32,188 nucleotides of DNA from Planctomycetota bacterium (GTDB taxonomy: Bacteria; Planctomycetota; Planctomycetia; Planctomycetales; Planctomycetaceae), in contig JAQCEJ010000060.1 in assembly GCA_027618475.1 (NCBI GenBank), positions 1-32,188 on the forward strand, in the 5' to 3' direction. Position 1 is the first letter of the stretch, and each line of letters opens with the position of its first letter. A program made the translations under genes and the position numbers. The notes under the pieces were generated by a model. It worked only from the letters and a program-made list of their open reading frames with translations, made no database searches and had not been told where the DNA came from. This document shows, piece after piece, positions 8,447 through 17,033 of this stretch.

Positions 8447-11050
8447 ATGTCGACCACGCTGCAACAGCCGGGTCTGGAAAATCGTTCCGGATACGTGGAC
8501 TCGCACGACTTCATTTCGCTCAAATTGGCGAAGACGCGATCAACGATTAAGACGACGGAGATGCTGACGTCGCTCATGGGGGCACTCGCTCTCGTCGTCG
8601 GTTATCTATTCCTGTTCGTGATAGCCGATCATTGGCTCGTTCCGCAGGGGATTGGATTCGTTCCACGACTGTTGCTGTTGGGGGGACTTGTCGCATCAAC
8701 CGCAGTCTGGATGATCTACAAGGTGATCATTCCATACGTCAAGAATGTGCATAACCTCTATGCCGCGAATATGCTCGAAAAAAACGAGCCCGATTTTCGA
8801 GGCAACCTGCTGAACTTAATCGACCTTCAACGGAGCGGCCGGACGATCTCTCCTCATATCATGACGGCACTCGAAAAGCGTGCGGCGGTCCGTCTGGCCG
8901 ATATCAATGTCGAAGAAGCAATCGACAATCGATTGTTGCTTCGCACGGCCTATGCTTTACTTGCACTGGTCGTCGTTTCATGTCTGTACACCATTTTTTC
9001 ACCAAAACCGATCGCTCCGTCGCTATGGGCAGCGCTCCTGCCGACGCCGAATCGAACCGTGGCGACGCGAACCGAAATCTCCGCCGTAAATCCCGGTAAC
9101 GCCGAGATTCTAGCCCGCAGCCAGTTCGAAGTGACCGCCGATATTCTCGGCGAACTCCCCGACGAAGTGACGTTGCGATATACGACGATCGACCGTCGAC
9201 ACGTCGAAGAACCGATCCGCATGTATCCGGTCGAAGAAGGACTCCGCTCGTTCCGAGGGATCATCACCGGCGAAAATGGTAAAGGTATCCTGCAGAATTT
9301 CACATATTCGATTTTGGCGGGAGATGCGGTCAGTCCTGAATTCGCCGTCACGGTTAAACAGCCTCCGTCGGCCGTGGTCGACAATGTGCGGTTCATGTAT
9401 CCGCGTTACATGGGACTTGATCAGAAAACGGAATCGGGGGGGCACATCGATGCCTGGGAAGGGACATCCGTTAGCATTCAGGCCACTGCCAACAAACCGG
9501 TAACATCAGCATTGTTGCTGTTTATCGATAACGAAAACTCCGCAGCGAAGGCGGAAGAAATCAGTATGGACATCGAAGACGGCACTCACCTTTCGCTGGA
9601 GTGGTCGTTGTCGATTCGTTCCGACGGCACGTCACCCAAGTTTTATCGCATTCAATGTCGTGACGATGCGGGGAATACCGATCCCGCCCCGACATTGTAC
9701 TCCCTCAATATCCGTCCCGATCTCCCTCCGGAAGTGACACTGCACGACCCGACCCAGGATCTCGAACTCCCGGCGAATGCGACTGTTCCTCTCGCCGTGA
9801 CAGCACAAGACCCCGATTTCATGCTGCGATATGTCATCTTGCGGGTGGAAAAAGAGGGTGAACCTGTCTGGGAAGAACCGTTGATGGAGGGGCAGCCGCG
9901 GCAGGATTTTCAAGGTTTTCACGACTTCAGGCTCTCACCGCTAAATCTCCAGCCGGGCGAAATCATTTCATTCTGGATCGAAGCGCACGACAACAAAGAG
10001 CCCGTGGCCAATCGACGGTCGACGCCGAAACTCAATATCACTGTTCAGGCCCCCGTCTCTGAGGAAGAAGCCCAGAAGTTGTTGGACGAGCAAAAACAGC
10101 AGCAGAAGGAAAACCTCGAACAGAACGCCGACGACGACAACCAGCGAGGTGATGAAGGAGAAAATAGCGGCGAATCACAACCAACCGACGATACTGAAAG
10201 CCAATCAGACGAATCTAACGCCAATGACGAGGGCGATCCGCAAGAAGAATCTTCCGATCAGCCTGGGGCCGAAGAGACCGATGAGACCGATTCTTCTAAG
10301 GAAGGGAACAACGGAAACGACGGCGAACCAAAATCGGGAGATCAGAAGTCACCCAAACCCACCACTGGCGATCAACAGATGCCTTCGGACGAAAAGCCCA
10401 AGGAGAGTCAAGGTGGTGACGGTGAAAAGCCTGGCGATGAGCAACAATTGAAATCCGATGGCAGTGACGACGATGAAGCGCTGCGCCGGCTGTTGAAAAA
10501 ACAGCAGGATCAGACCAAGAACAGTCAAGATTCGTCAGAGGATGAGTCATCGAAAGAGGGAGAAGCGAATCAGGAAAAAGACCCGACAGACGACGGTTCT
10601 AAAGATTCAGATAAGACCGCCGATACAGCAGAACGAAAAGGTGATCAACCGGCTGACGAAAAGATGACGTCTGACAAGGAGGACGAATCGGCGTCCGATG
10701 GAAGCGACCCCAAAGAAGGGGACACAGACACGAACGATCCTCAAGCCGAAAAAGATGACCAGAAGAAAGGCAACGGCGACAATTCATCCGATGGTGATAT
10801 GCCCGAGAACGACAACCCCCAGGAAGCGGGCGATACCAACGACAAAGGCAAATCAAAACCTTCCGACAAAGATGACAAACAGGAACCGCAGGAAGGCCCG
10901 GGCGAAGAGAATCAGAAACCAACTAATCCGTTGAAGAAACCAAACAAGTCAAAAAAGGGTGATGTCGAAGAGGGAGAAATTTCCGAGGACGATGATCCCG
11001 ACGCCGATGACGAGAACAAGACCACGTCGCAAAAGAAAAAATCGGACTAA
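8447..11050 (+). CDS. DUF4175-like membrane protein, N-terminal part (ends at an internal TAA)
   Basis: This 867-residue open frame starts at an ATG with GAAAGG seven bases upstream. Membrane helices lie at about 39-62, 72-94 and 163-185. A large extracytoplasmic region of beta-sandwich-like repeats runs from about 190 to 540. From about 545 on, the protein is an extreme low-complexity tail of Asp, Glu, Ser, Lys, Gln and Asn, surely disordered. The plan fits the DUF4175-type proteins that accompany BatA/VWA genes; their biochemical role is unknown. The frame stops at TAA 11048-11050, but the same reading frame continues to 12148 with the same composition and then a folded C-terminal domain. 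I read this as the 5' two thirds of one 1233-codon gene. Confidence 0.82.
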   Translation: MSTTLQQPGLENRSGYVDSHDFISLKLAKTRSTIKTTEMLTSLMGALALVVGYLFLFVIADHWLVPQGIGFVPRLLLLGGLVASTAVWMIYKVIIPYVKNVHNLYAANMLEKNEPDFRGNLLNLIDLQRSGRTISPHIMTALEKRAAVRLADINVEEAIDNRLLLRTAYALLALVVVSCLYTIFSPKPIAPSLWAALLPTPNRTVATRTEISAVNPGNAEILARSQFEVTADILGELPDEVTLRYTTIDRRHVEEPIRMYPVEEGLRSFRGIITGENGKGILQNFTYSILAGDAVSPEFAVTVKQPPSAVVDNVRFMYPRYMGLDQKTESGGHIDAWEGTSVSIQATANKPVTSALLLFIDNENSAAKAEEISMDIEDGTHLSLEWSLSIRSDGTSPKFYRIQCRDDAGNTDPAPTLYSLNIRPDLPPEVTLHDPTQDLELPANATVPLAVTAQDPDFMLRYVILRVEKEGEPVWEEPLMEGQPRQDFQGFHDFRLSPLNLQPGEIISFWIEAHDNKEPVANRRSTPKLNITVQAPVSEEEAQKLLDEQKQQQKENLEQNADDDNQRGDEGENSGESQPTDDTESQSDESNANDEGDPQEESSDQPGAEETDETDSSKEGNNGNDGEPKSGDQKSPKPTTGDQQMPSDEKPKESQGGDGEKPGDEQQLKSDGSDDDEALRRLLKKQQDQTKNSQDSSEDESSKEGEANQEKDPTDDGSKDSDKTADTAERKGDQPADEKMTSDKEDESASDGSDPKEGDTDTNDPQAEKDDQKKGNGDNSSDGDMPENDNPQEAGDTNDKGKSKPSDKDDKQEPQEGPGEENQKPTNPLKKPNKSKKGDVEEGEISEDDDPDADDENKTTSQKKKSD
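11048..11050 (+). other. In-frame TAA splitting the DUF4175-like gene
   Basis: The stop lies within GGACTAAAAAAAAAAGAAC, where the T is followed by ten A. Upstream (from 8447) and downstream (to 12148) are in the same frame with no other stop. A single A-to-T change (AAA to TAA) or G-to-T change (GAA to TAA) in a Lys/Glu-rich stretch would create it. A6 and A10 runs flank it, so compensating polymerase slippage could also bypass it. A base-calling error beside a homopolymer is the dull alternative. Confidence 0.8.
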
Positions 11051-11131
11051 AAAAAAAAGAACCCTGCCGATAACGATGTCGATTCCCAAGACGCTGACAC
11101 AGAGGAGGATTCCAGTCGCGATCCGAAAAAC

Positions 11132-12148
11132 ATGAAAAAGAAGAATAAGTCGCCTACGAACAAAATGCCTCCGGGAGAGCAAACCGACGAAGTCGATGAA
11201 TCGGAGGATGGCGAAGATGGTGAATCGAAGAATTCGAAGTCGCCCGATCAAGGAGACGCCATCAATAACGACAAAGGTATGAAGAAGAAAGGAGCGAGTC
11301 GCAATCAGGCAGACTCCGATTCTTCATCGGATACCGAGGGTTCAAGCGACGACTCGGCCGATTCCGACAAACAGACCGGCGAAGCAGGTGATAATTCGAA
11401 ATCGTCCGATGCAAAACAGCAAATGGAAGACGCCGAGAATCAGCAGGATAAAAAACCTGCAAATGGCGAAAAGAATGACGACGATCAGAAGTCACCCGAC
11501 GGTGATAAAGGGGGAGAGAATCAGGGCCAGGACGGCGACGGTGGGGGTAAAGGAAAAGGGAAAGGCCAAAGTAAAGGAAGTTCGAGCGACGAGCCGAGTG
11601 AGCAACCCGGCCAGGAGGGAGGCAAAGGAGGCAAACGCGGGCAGGTCTCTGGCAGCGGCAACACTTCCGGTGACGCGAAATCCGGCGGAGAAGGCACCTC
11701 CGGAGAGGGAAACTCGCCGTACGATCTTGAGGACGCCGATGCCGCCAACCTCGAAGATAAAGAAAAAGCCGTCAATCTCGTTCTCAAAGAGCTCGAAGAT
11801 CAACTCAAACGAGGCGAACTCGATCCCGAACTGCTAAAGGAAATGGGATGGACCGAAAAGGAAATGAAGAAGTTCGTCGACCGCATGCAACAACAGTTGC
11901 AGCAGCCTGAACCTGATGAAGCAACCCCTGAAGCTCTCGCGAAACGAATTCAGTTCGAAGAGATGCTGAAGAATCTCGACGTCGCCGGTCAGGCACGCGA
12001 GCGCACCGGTGCCGACGTTAAAAAATCGCTCGGTGAAGAAATCGGTCCTCGGCGTCTTGATGTTCCGCCGGAATTCCGCGAAGCATACGAAGCTTACACG
12101 AAGAGTCTGTCGAAATACAAAAAACAACCGACCGGCAAATCGAAGTAG
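11132..12148 (+). CDS. DUF4175-like protein, C-terminal part (continuation of the 8447 gene)
   Basis: This 338-residue frame is in phase with the upstream gene and separated from its TAA by 27 open codons. Residues 1-195 continue the acidic, Lys/Ser/Gly-rich disordered tail. From about 200 a folded, charged helical domain follows (ELDPELLKEMGWTEKEMKKF and onward to the end), which I recall as the conserved C-terminus of the full-length planctomycete proteins. The ATG at 11132 has no usable ribosome binding site: the only AGGAGG (11103-11108) is 23 bases away, and no in-frame start codon lies at the right distance from it. It is therefore unlikely to be an independent gene. It would be made only by readthrough, slippage or reinitiation, or not at all if the stop is a real mutation. 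Confidence 0.75.
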   Translation: MKKKNKSPTNKMPPGEQTDEVDESEDGEDGESKNSKSPDQGDAINNDKGMKKKGASRNQADSDSSSDTEGSSDDSADSDKQTGEAGDNSKSSDAKQQMEDAENQQDKKPANGEKNDDDQKSPDGDKGGENQGQDGDGGGKGKGKGQSKGSSSDEPSEQPGQEGGKGGKRGQVSGSGNTSGDAKSGGEGTSGEGNSPYDLEDADAANLEDKEKAVNLVLKELEDQLKRGELDPELLKEMGWTEKEMKKFVDRMQQQLQQPEPDEATPEALAKRIQFEEMLKNLDVAGQARERTGADVKKSLGEEIGPRRLDVPPEFREAYEAYTKSLSKYKKQPTGKSK

Positions 12149-12218
12149 TCGGTGTTGTTTAATCGGATTTCAATAGGCAGAAGCCGCGTTTCCGATTAGG
12201 TTATCAAGCTTGTTCAAC

Positions 12219-12252
12219 GATGTGCTCGGAGTACAAGTACCCCGAGCACATC
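12219..12252. terminator. Long hairpin between convergent genes, probable bidirectional terminator
   Basis: GATGTGCTCGG (12219-12229) pairs perfectly with CCGAGCACATC (12242-12252). Inside it, after one A-C mismatch, GTAC/GTAC adds four more pairs around an AA loop. It lies 70 bp past the end of the DUF4175-like gene and 28 bp past the ilvC stop on the other strand, the right place to end both transcripts. There is no clean T-run on either side. Confidence 0.6.
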
Positions 12253-12280
12253 ATTCGTATTCGCTCGTTCGTTAAACCGA

Positions 12281-13285
12281 CTACACTTCTTTCGAATCAA
12301 TCCATGTCATCATGCTGCGCAATTGGCGGCCGACTTCTTCGAGTTGGTGCGTTCGTTCGCGGCGACGGATCGCTTTGAATGTGGGCTGATTGGCTTTGTT
12401 CTCCAGAATCCATTCGCGGGCGAATTGGCCGGTTTGAATTTCAGTGAGGATTTTCTTCATCTCCGCCTTCGTCTGGTCGGTGACAATTCGTGGGCCGCGG
12501 GTGTAGTCGCCGAACTCCGCAGTGTTCGATACGCTATACCGCATGTAGTTGAGTCCTCCCTGGTAAAAGAGGTCGACGATCAACTTCAACTCGTGCATAC
12601 ATTCGAAGTACGCCATTTCGGGCTGATAACCGGCCTCGACCAGAGTTTCGAATGCGGCTTTGACGAGGGCGCTCACGCCGCCGCACAGGACCGCCTGCTC
12701 GCCGAATAAGTCGGTTTCGGTTTCTTCTTCAAAGGTCGTTTCGATCACTCCGCCACGCGTGCCGCCGATTCCCTTGGCATAGGCGAGTGCGAGATTCCGG
12801 GCCTGTTCCGAAGCACCAGGGTAGAGAGCGATCAGACTCGGCACGCCCCCTCCTTTAACGTATTCGCTGCGGACGAGATGCCCTGGCCCTTTCGGGGCAA
12901 CCAGCGCTGCATCAACTCCTGCGGGAGGCTCGACCTGACCGAAATGAATATTGAACCCGTGCGAACACAGCAGCAAGTTCCCCTTATCAAGATTCGGACG
13001 AATGTCGGCTTTATAGACGTCGGCTTGCACTTCATCCGGAAGCAGGATGTTAACAAGATCGCCCGCCTTGGCGGCTTCCGCTGCCGAAACCGGCTTGAAG
13101 CCGTGACTGACGGCGAGTTCGTAGTTGGGGCTTCCTTTGCGCTGGCCGATGATAACGTCGCAGCCGCTGTCCTTTAAGTTTTGAGCCTGGGCGTGACCCT
13201 GGCTTCCATAGCCGATGATGGCAATTTTCTTACCTTTAAGGAGCGATAGATCGGCGTCATCGTCGTAATAAATCTTTGCTGCCAT
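12281..13285 (-). CDS. ilvC: Ketol-acid reductoisomerase
   Basis: This 334-residue class I enzyme converts acetolactate or acetohydroxybutyrate to the dihydroxy acids of valine, isoleucine and leucine synthesis, using NAD(P)H and magnesium. The Rossmann motif [13 protein letters not shown] lies at 25-37, and the cofactor loop [10 protein letters not shown] follows. The KARI C-terminal domain carries the metal-ligand helix [12 protein letters not shown] and the [10 protein letters not shown] segment. Length and motifs are those of an intact enzyme. It follows ilvN on the same strand after 121 bp that contain a short hairpin repeat. The ATG has a modest AGAAAG upstream. Confidence 0.98.
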   Translation of the reverse strand: MAAKIYYDDDADLSLLKGKKIAIIGYGSQGHAQAQNLKDSGCDVIIGQRKGSPNYELAVSHGFKPVSAAEAAKAGDLVNILLPDEVQADVYKADIRPNLDKGNLLLCSHGFNIHFGQVEPPAGVDAALVAPKGPGHLVRSEYVKGGGVPSLIALYPGASEQARNLALAYAKGIGGTRGGVIETTFEEETETDLFGEQAVLCGGVSALVKAAFETLVEAGYQPEMAYFECMHELKLIVDLFYQGGLNYMRYSVSNTAEFGDYTRGPRIVTDQTKAEMKKILTEIQTGQFAREWILENKANQPTFKAIRRRERTHQLEEVGRQLRSMMTWIDSKEV

Positions 13286-13324
13286 GATTTGCTTTCTGCC
13301 TGCTTTCTACGTTTTCAATTGTCG

Positions 13325-13376
13325 ATGAAAGGCACCTTCACTTGGCCTGCGGCCACCTTTTCCCGAGAGAAAAGGA
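13325..13376. repeat. Short REP-like element between ilvN and ilvC
   Basis: This ~50-bp stretch shares about 80% of its bases with 235-290: GAAAGGCACC, then GGCCTGCGGCCACCTT, then a second stem (CCTTTTC/GAAAAGG). It forms two hairpins, GGCC-TGC-GGCC and the CCTTTTC stem. Elements of this wording are scattered in many genomes. Placed inside an operon, it could stabilise or attenuate the ilvC part of the transcript. Confidence 0.6.
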
Positions 13377-13406
13377 TATACGATTCCTCGCTCACGCGAT
13401 GGAACA

Positions 13407-13904
13407 TTAAACATTTTCATCTTCGGCGAGATCATCGCGGAGCAATGCGATACGGCCGGTGCGGACAAGTTCCAAAATTCCAAACGGCCGCATCAGTTCG
13501 ATAAAGGCATTGATTTTTGATTCCTGGCCCGAGATTTCGATCATCACGTGTCCCGAGCTCACGTCCACGATCTTGCCGCGAAAGATTTCGCAGAGTTCCT
13601 TGATCTCGCTGCGGGGACGCGATTCGGTGCTGACTTTGATGAGCATCAGATCGCGTTCGACGAAATCCTTGTTCGAATAGTCGATGACTTTGACGACCGT
13701 CACAATTTTTTCGAGTTGTTTTCGAACCTGATCGAGTACCCGGTCGTCTCCGCTGACGACGAAGGTAATTCGCGAAAATTCAGGATTGTCGGTCTCTCCG
13801 ACGGCGAGACTTTCGATATTGAATGCTCGCGAGGCGAGCATTCCCGATATATGGGCAAGCACACCGGGTTGATTCATCACCAATGCCGATAACACATGTC
13901 TCAT
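13407..13904 (-). CDS. ilvN: Acetolactate synthase small (regulatory) subunit
   Basis: This 165-residue protein starts MRHVLSALVMNQPGVLAHIS, the classic N-terminal ACT domain opening of acetolactate synthase small subunits. ACT residues run to about 75, followed by the C-terminal ALS domain. The subunit activates the catalytic IlvB subunit and confers valine feedback inhibition. I place the start at the ATG at 13904, with GGAA about nine bases upstream. The open frame extends to 13970, but the extra residues do not belong to the family. It is the first gene of an ilvN-ilvC pair; ilvB is not in the window. It could equally be named ilvH. Confidence 0.95.
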   Translation of the reverse strand: MRHVLSALVMNQPGVLAHISGMLASRAFNIESLAVGETDNPEFSRITFVVSGDDRVLDQVRKQLEKIVTVVKVIDYSNKDFVERDLMLIKVSTESRPRSEIKELCEIFRGKIVDVSSGHVMIEISGQESKINAFIELMRPFGILELVRTGRIALLRDDLAEDENV

Positions 13905-14393
13905 GAAGTTACATTCCGCAAAATGGACGTCACACTCTTCCGAATTGAGAGACAGCCGTCCTGTCGTCAAATGGAAAAGATCTCACTACTCTAATGTCAC
14001 CGAGAGCCGGTCACAACCCAATGTTCACTCCGAAGGCCGATTTTGCACTGAAATACACGCGGCTGTGTCGACTTTAAACCGACGGGGCGACAGCGAAATT
14101 CAGGATGAGGTTCGCGATAACCTATTCCTTCGATTTGCCAGACCGCATTCTTGGCGCGATGGAACGTCTGTCACGTTGCCGGTGGTGAACTTCATGCAAT
14201 GGTCGTAGTGAATTTTATTCGGATCACTTGCTCACATTCCCCGATGAACGCATTTTTCCATTTCCCTTCAAGCTTTGTTGATGAATTCGAGACTCCTTTG
14301 ACACCTGCACCTCAACGTGATGTAATGCAGGCTTAACGACTTTTCGCCTCGAACCGGCCTCAAGGTCTGGTCGTGTGGATGAGGGAGCACAAC
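13905..14393. other. Divergent intergenic region between ilvN and recJ
   Basis: This 489-bp gap separates the divergent ilvN and recJ genes and must hold both promoters. Short open frames exist, but none has a ribosome binding site or recognisable protein content. I found no convincing leader peptide rich in branched-chain amino acids, no T-box and no terminator. Confidence 0.5.
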
Positions 14394-16193
14394 ATGACCA
14401 AAATCTGGCAATATGCACCGTTCGATGAAACACGCATCCGTCGACTGAGTCGAGAGTTACGTGTTTCGAACTTGCTCGCACAGGTGTTGCTCGCACGTGG
14501 CTTTGATGATGCCGAACCGGCTAACGCATTCCTGAATGCCAAACTCTCGGACCTGCACGAACCCAATACACTCTCGCACGTCCCCGAAGCCGCCGAACGA
14601 ATTATCGCAGCGATCAAGGCAGGACGGCGGATCACCATCTACGGTGATTACGACGTCGACGGAGTGACATCGACCAGTTTGCTCTGGCAGTTGATTACGC
14701 TTGCCGGCGGAAAGGTCGATTATTACATCCCCCATCGGCTGGAAGAAGGCTACGGCCTGAATGCTGAAGCCATCAGGCAACTTGCCGAAGAAGACCCACA
14801 GCGGTTGATCGTTACCGTCGATTGCGGCATTTGCAGTGTCGAAGAAGCGGCTCTTGCCAAATCGCTGGGTGTCGAATTGATTATTACCGATCACCACGAA
14901 ATGGGCGAACAACTACCAGATGCCGCCGTGCTAGTACATCCACGGCTTCCAGGAGCGGAAGCACCATTTACCGATTTATGTGGCGTAGGTGTTGCCTTCA
15001 AATTGGCATGGGGTATCAGCCAGCGTCTGGGGGACGGAAAGAAGGCACCGGCTCCGCTGCGTGATTATCTGGTTCAGGCCGTAGGACTGGCTGCGATCGG
15101 CACAATTGCCGATGTGGTGCCGTTACTTGGCGAGAACCGGGTCATTGTCCGTTATGGACTCAATGCTCTCGGTTCCAAATCGTCTCTCGGATTAAAGGCA
15201 CTGATGACCATCTCCGGCCTCAAACCGAATCAGGAATTACAGTCGGATGATATCGGATTTGCGATTGCCCCCCGCATTAATGCTGCCGGACGGTTGGGAC
15301 AGGCTCGACTCGCTGTCGAGTTGTTGACGACGAACAACACCGAACGCACCGATGCGTTGGCGGCGTATCTCGATCAACTGAATCAAAGTCGTCGCACTGT
15401 CGAGCGAAAAATTTTCAAGCATTGTAAAGAAATGATCGAAGAGCGTCCCGAGTGGCTCGAATCGCAGGCTCTGGTGCTGGCCCATTCTGACTGGCACGCA
15501 GGCGTTATTGGTATCGTTGCCAATCGGGTCGCCGAACAGTATTCGAAACCTGTAATCCTGATATCGCTTTCGCGACAGGATCGGATCGGACAAGGTTCGG
15601 GCCGAAGTTTTGCTGGGTTGAATCTCATTGAAGGCTTGACGGAATGCGCCGGTCATCTCGAGACGTTCGGCGGCCACCAGGCAGCGGTAGGGCTCAAAAT
15701 TACCGCCGAAAGAATTGAAGAATTTCGAGGACAGTTCTGTAAGGCCATCGGTCAGCAGCAAGAGCGAGGAATCGAAGAATACGTACACAAAGTCGATGCC
15801 GAGGTGCGACTGGCGGATCTATCAAAACAGGCAGTGCTGGAACTCGACCGACTCGGGCCATTCGGTAAGGAGAACGAACGCCCGACATTTGTTGCCACTC
15901 GGGTCCATTTGTCCGAACCCCCACGAACGATGGGGGAAGGGGATCGCCATTTGTCCCTCACACTGAAACAATTCGGTAGCACGTTGCGGGCGGTCGCCTT
16001 TGGTAAAGGAGAATGGGCCGAGCCGCTTGCACAATTGACCGGAACGATTTCGATCCGGTTTGCCCCGTCGATCAATCGGTTCCGCGGATACGAAACCGTG
16101 CAATTGCAGTTGATGGACTGGCAACCAGACAATCCGATGGCATCGACTGATAATGAGTCCGAAAATGTTGTCCAACAGAATTCACAACGTTGA
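14394..16193 (+). CDS. recJ: Single-stranded-DNA-specific exonuclease RecJ
   Basis: This 599-residue enzyme degrades single-stranded DNA 5' to 3' in recombination, mismatch and base-excision repair. The DHH phosphoesterase motifs are intact: IYGDYDVDGVTS near 82-93 and ITDHHEMG with DHH at 166-168, followed by IGTIADVVPLLGENR and the PRINAAGRLG motif. The DHHA1 domain (GHQAAVGLKI with GQGSGRSFAGLNLIEGL before it) and the C-terminal OB-fold region follow. I choose the ATG at 14394 because GAGGGAG lies six bases upstream; an ATG at 14373 is also open. Length is normal for the family. It stands alone, divergent from ilvN. Confidence 0.97.
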   Translation: MTKIWQYAPFDETRIRRLSRELRVSNLLAQVLLARGFDDAEPANAFLNAKLSDLHEPNTLSHVPEAAERIIAAIKAGRRITIYGDYDVDGVTSTSLLWQLITLAGGKVDYYIPHRLEEGYGLNAEAIRQLAEEDPQRLIVTVDCGICSVEEAALAKSLGVELIITDHHEMGEQLPDAAVLVHPRLPGAEAPFTDLCGVGVAFKLAWGISQRLGDGKKAPAPLRDYLVQAVGLAAIGTIADVVPLLGENRVIVRYGLNALGSKSSLGLKALMTISGLKPNQELQSDDIGFAIAPRINAAGRLGQARLAVELLTTNNTERTDALAAYLDQLNQSRRTVERKIFKHCKEMIEERPEWLESQALVLAHSDWHAGVIGIVANRVAEQYSKPVILISLSRQDRIGQGSGRSFAGLNLIEGLTECAGHLETFGGHQAAVGLKITAERIEEFRGQFCKAIGQQQERGIEEYVHKVDAEVRLADLSKQAVLELDRLGPFGKENERPTFVATRVHLSEPPRTMGEGDRHLSLTLKQFGSTLRAVAFGKGEWAEPLAQLTGTISIRFAPSINRFRGYETVQLQLMDWQPDNPMASTDNESENVVQQNSQR

Positions 16194-16358
16194 CGTAAAT
16201 GCAATAGAAATACAAATAAGAAGCCGAGACCGTATCTCGATTGATCAAACGCTCGAATTTTAATTGATTCGATGAGGCATTGCAGCACCATGAATTATTC
16301 GATTTGAGTTATTAATTCGGCATTCGGATTTTGACAGTCGACTTTTCTGAGAGGCCGT

Positions 16359-17033
16359 ATGGCGTTACTACTCGAAAACGTGAAAAAAGATTACCGCGAA
16401 CCCGACGGTCGGCCGCTCCCGATCTTGAATATCAAAAAATTTCAATTGAGCGACGCCGAACAAATGGCTCTCGTCGGCAGTAGCGGTGGTGGGAAAACAA
16501 CATTACTCAATGTCATCGCCGGCATCACTGCGGCGGACAGCGGCGTTGTGTCGATTGACGGTGTCGATATGGTCAAACTTCCAGAAGCAGGGCGCGATCG
16601 ATTACGGGCACAGCGCATCGGATTTGTCTTTCAGACCTTCCATCTATTGCAGGGCTTTACGGCGCTGGAGAATGTGTTGCTCGGGATGAGTTTCACGGGG
16701 CAGCGTGTCGACAAACATCGGGCGGCCGATCTCCTCAAACGCGTCGGTCTCGATCATCGATTGCATCATAAACCATCACATCTTTCGGTCGGCGAACAAC
16801 AACGGGTAGCCGTGGCTCGAGCGCTCGTCAACCAGCCGTCGCTGCTGCTGGCGGACGAACCAACGGCGAGCGTCGATCTGGCGAATCAGGAGTTGATTCT
16901 CAACATCATTCGCGAAACGTGTGCCGAGCACAAGGTCACACTGCTCCTGGTGACTCACTCTGCCGACGTCGCATCAATCTTCGACAGGGTCGAAAAACTT
17001 AGCGATTTCAATCAGCCCGGAGCTGCCGCATGA
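16359..17033 (+). CDS. ABC transporter ATP-binding protein (MacB/LolD type)
   Basis: This 224-residue ATPase has Walker A GSSGGGKT (40-47), the Q-loop near 92, signature LSVGEQQ (142-148, with VGE instead of the usual GGQ), Walker B LLLADE (162-167) and a switch histidine in LLVTHS. It fits the LolD/MacB/FtsE group that pairs with FtsX-type permeases. Its last four bases (ATGA) overlap the start of the permease gene, so the two are translationally coupled. It probably powers a periplasm-facing machine that handles metal or envelope substrates, not a classical importer. The AT-rich 165 bp upstream holds a small hairpin (16225-16239) and a degenerate CATTCGGATTT repeat. Confidence 0.93.
   Translation: MALLLENVKKDYREPDGRPLPILNIKKFQLSDAEQMALVGSSGGGKTTLLNVIAGITAADSGVVSIDGVDMVKLPEAGRDRLRAQRIGFVFQTFHLLQGFTALENVLLGMSFTGQRVDKHRAADLLKRVGLDHRLHHKPSHLSVGEQQRVAVARALVNQPSLLLADEPTASVDLANQELILNIIRETCAEHKVTLLLVTHSADVASIFDRVEKLSDFNQPGAAA

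Noticed and set aside
10149-10934. Plus-strand frames rich in Lys/Arg/Thr inside the DUF4175-like tail
   Set aside because: Frame-shifted reading of the acidic low-complexity tail; no start signals.
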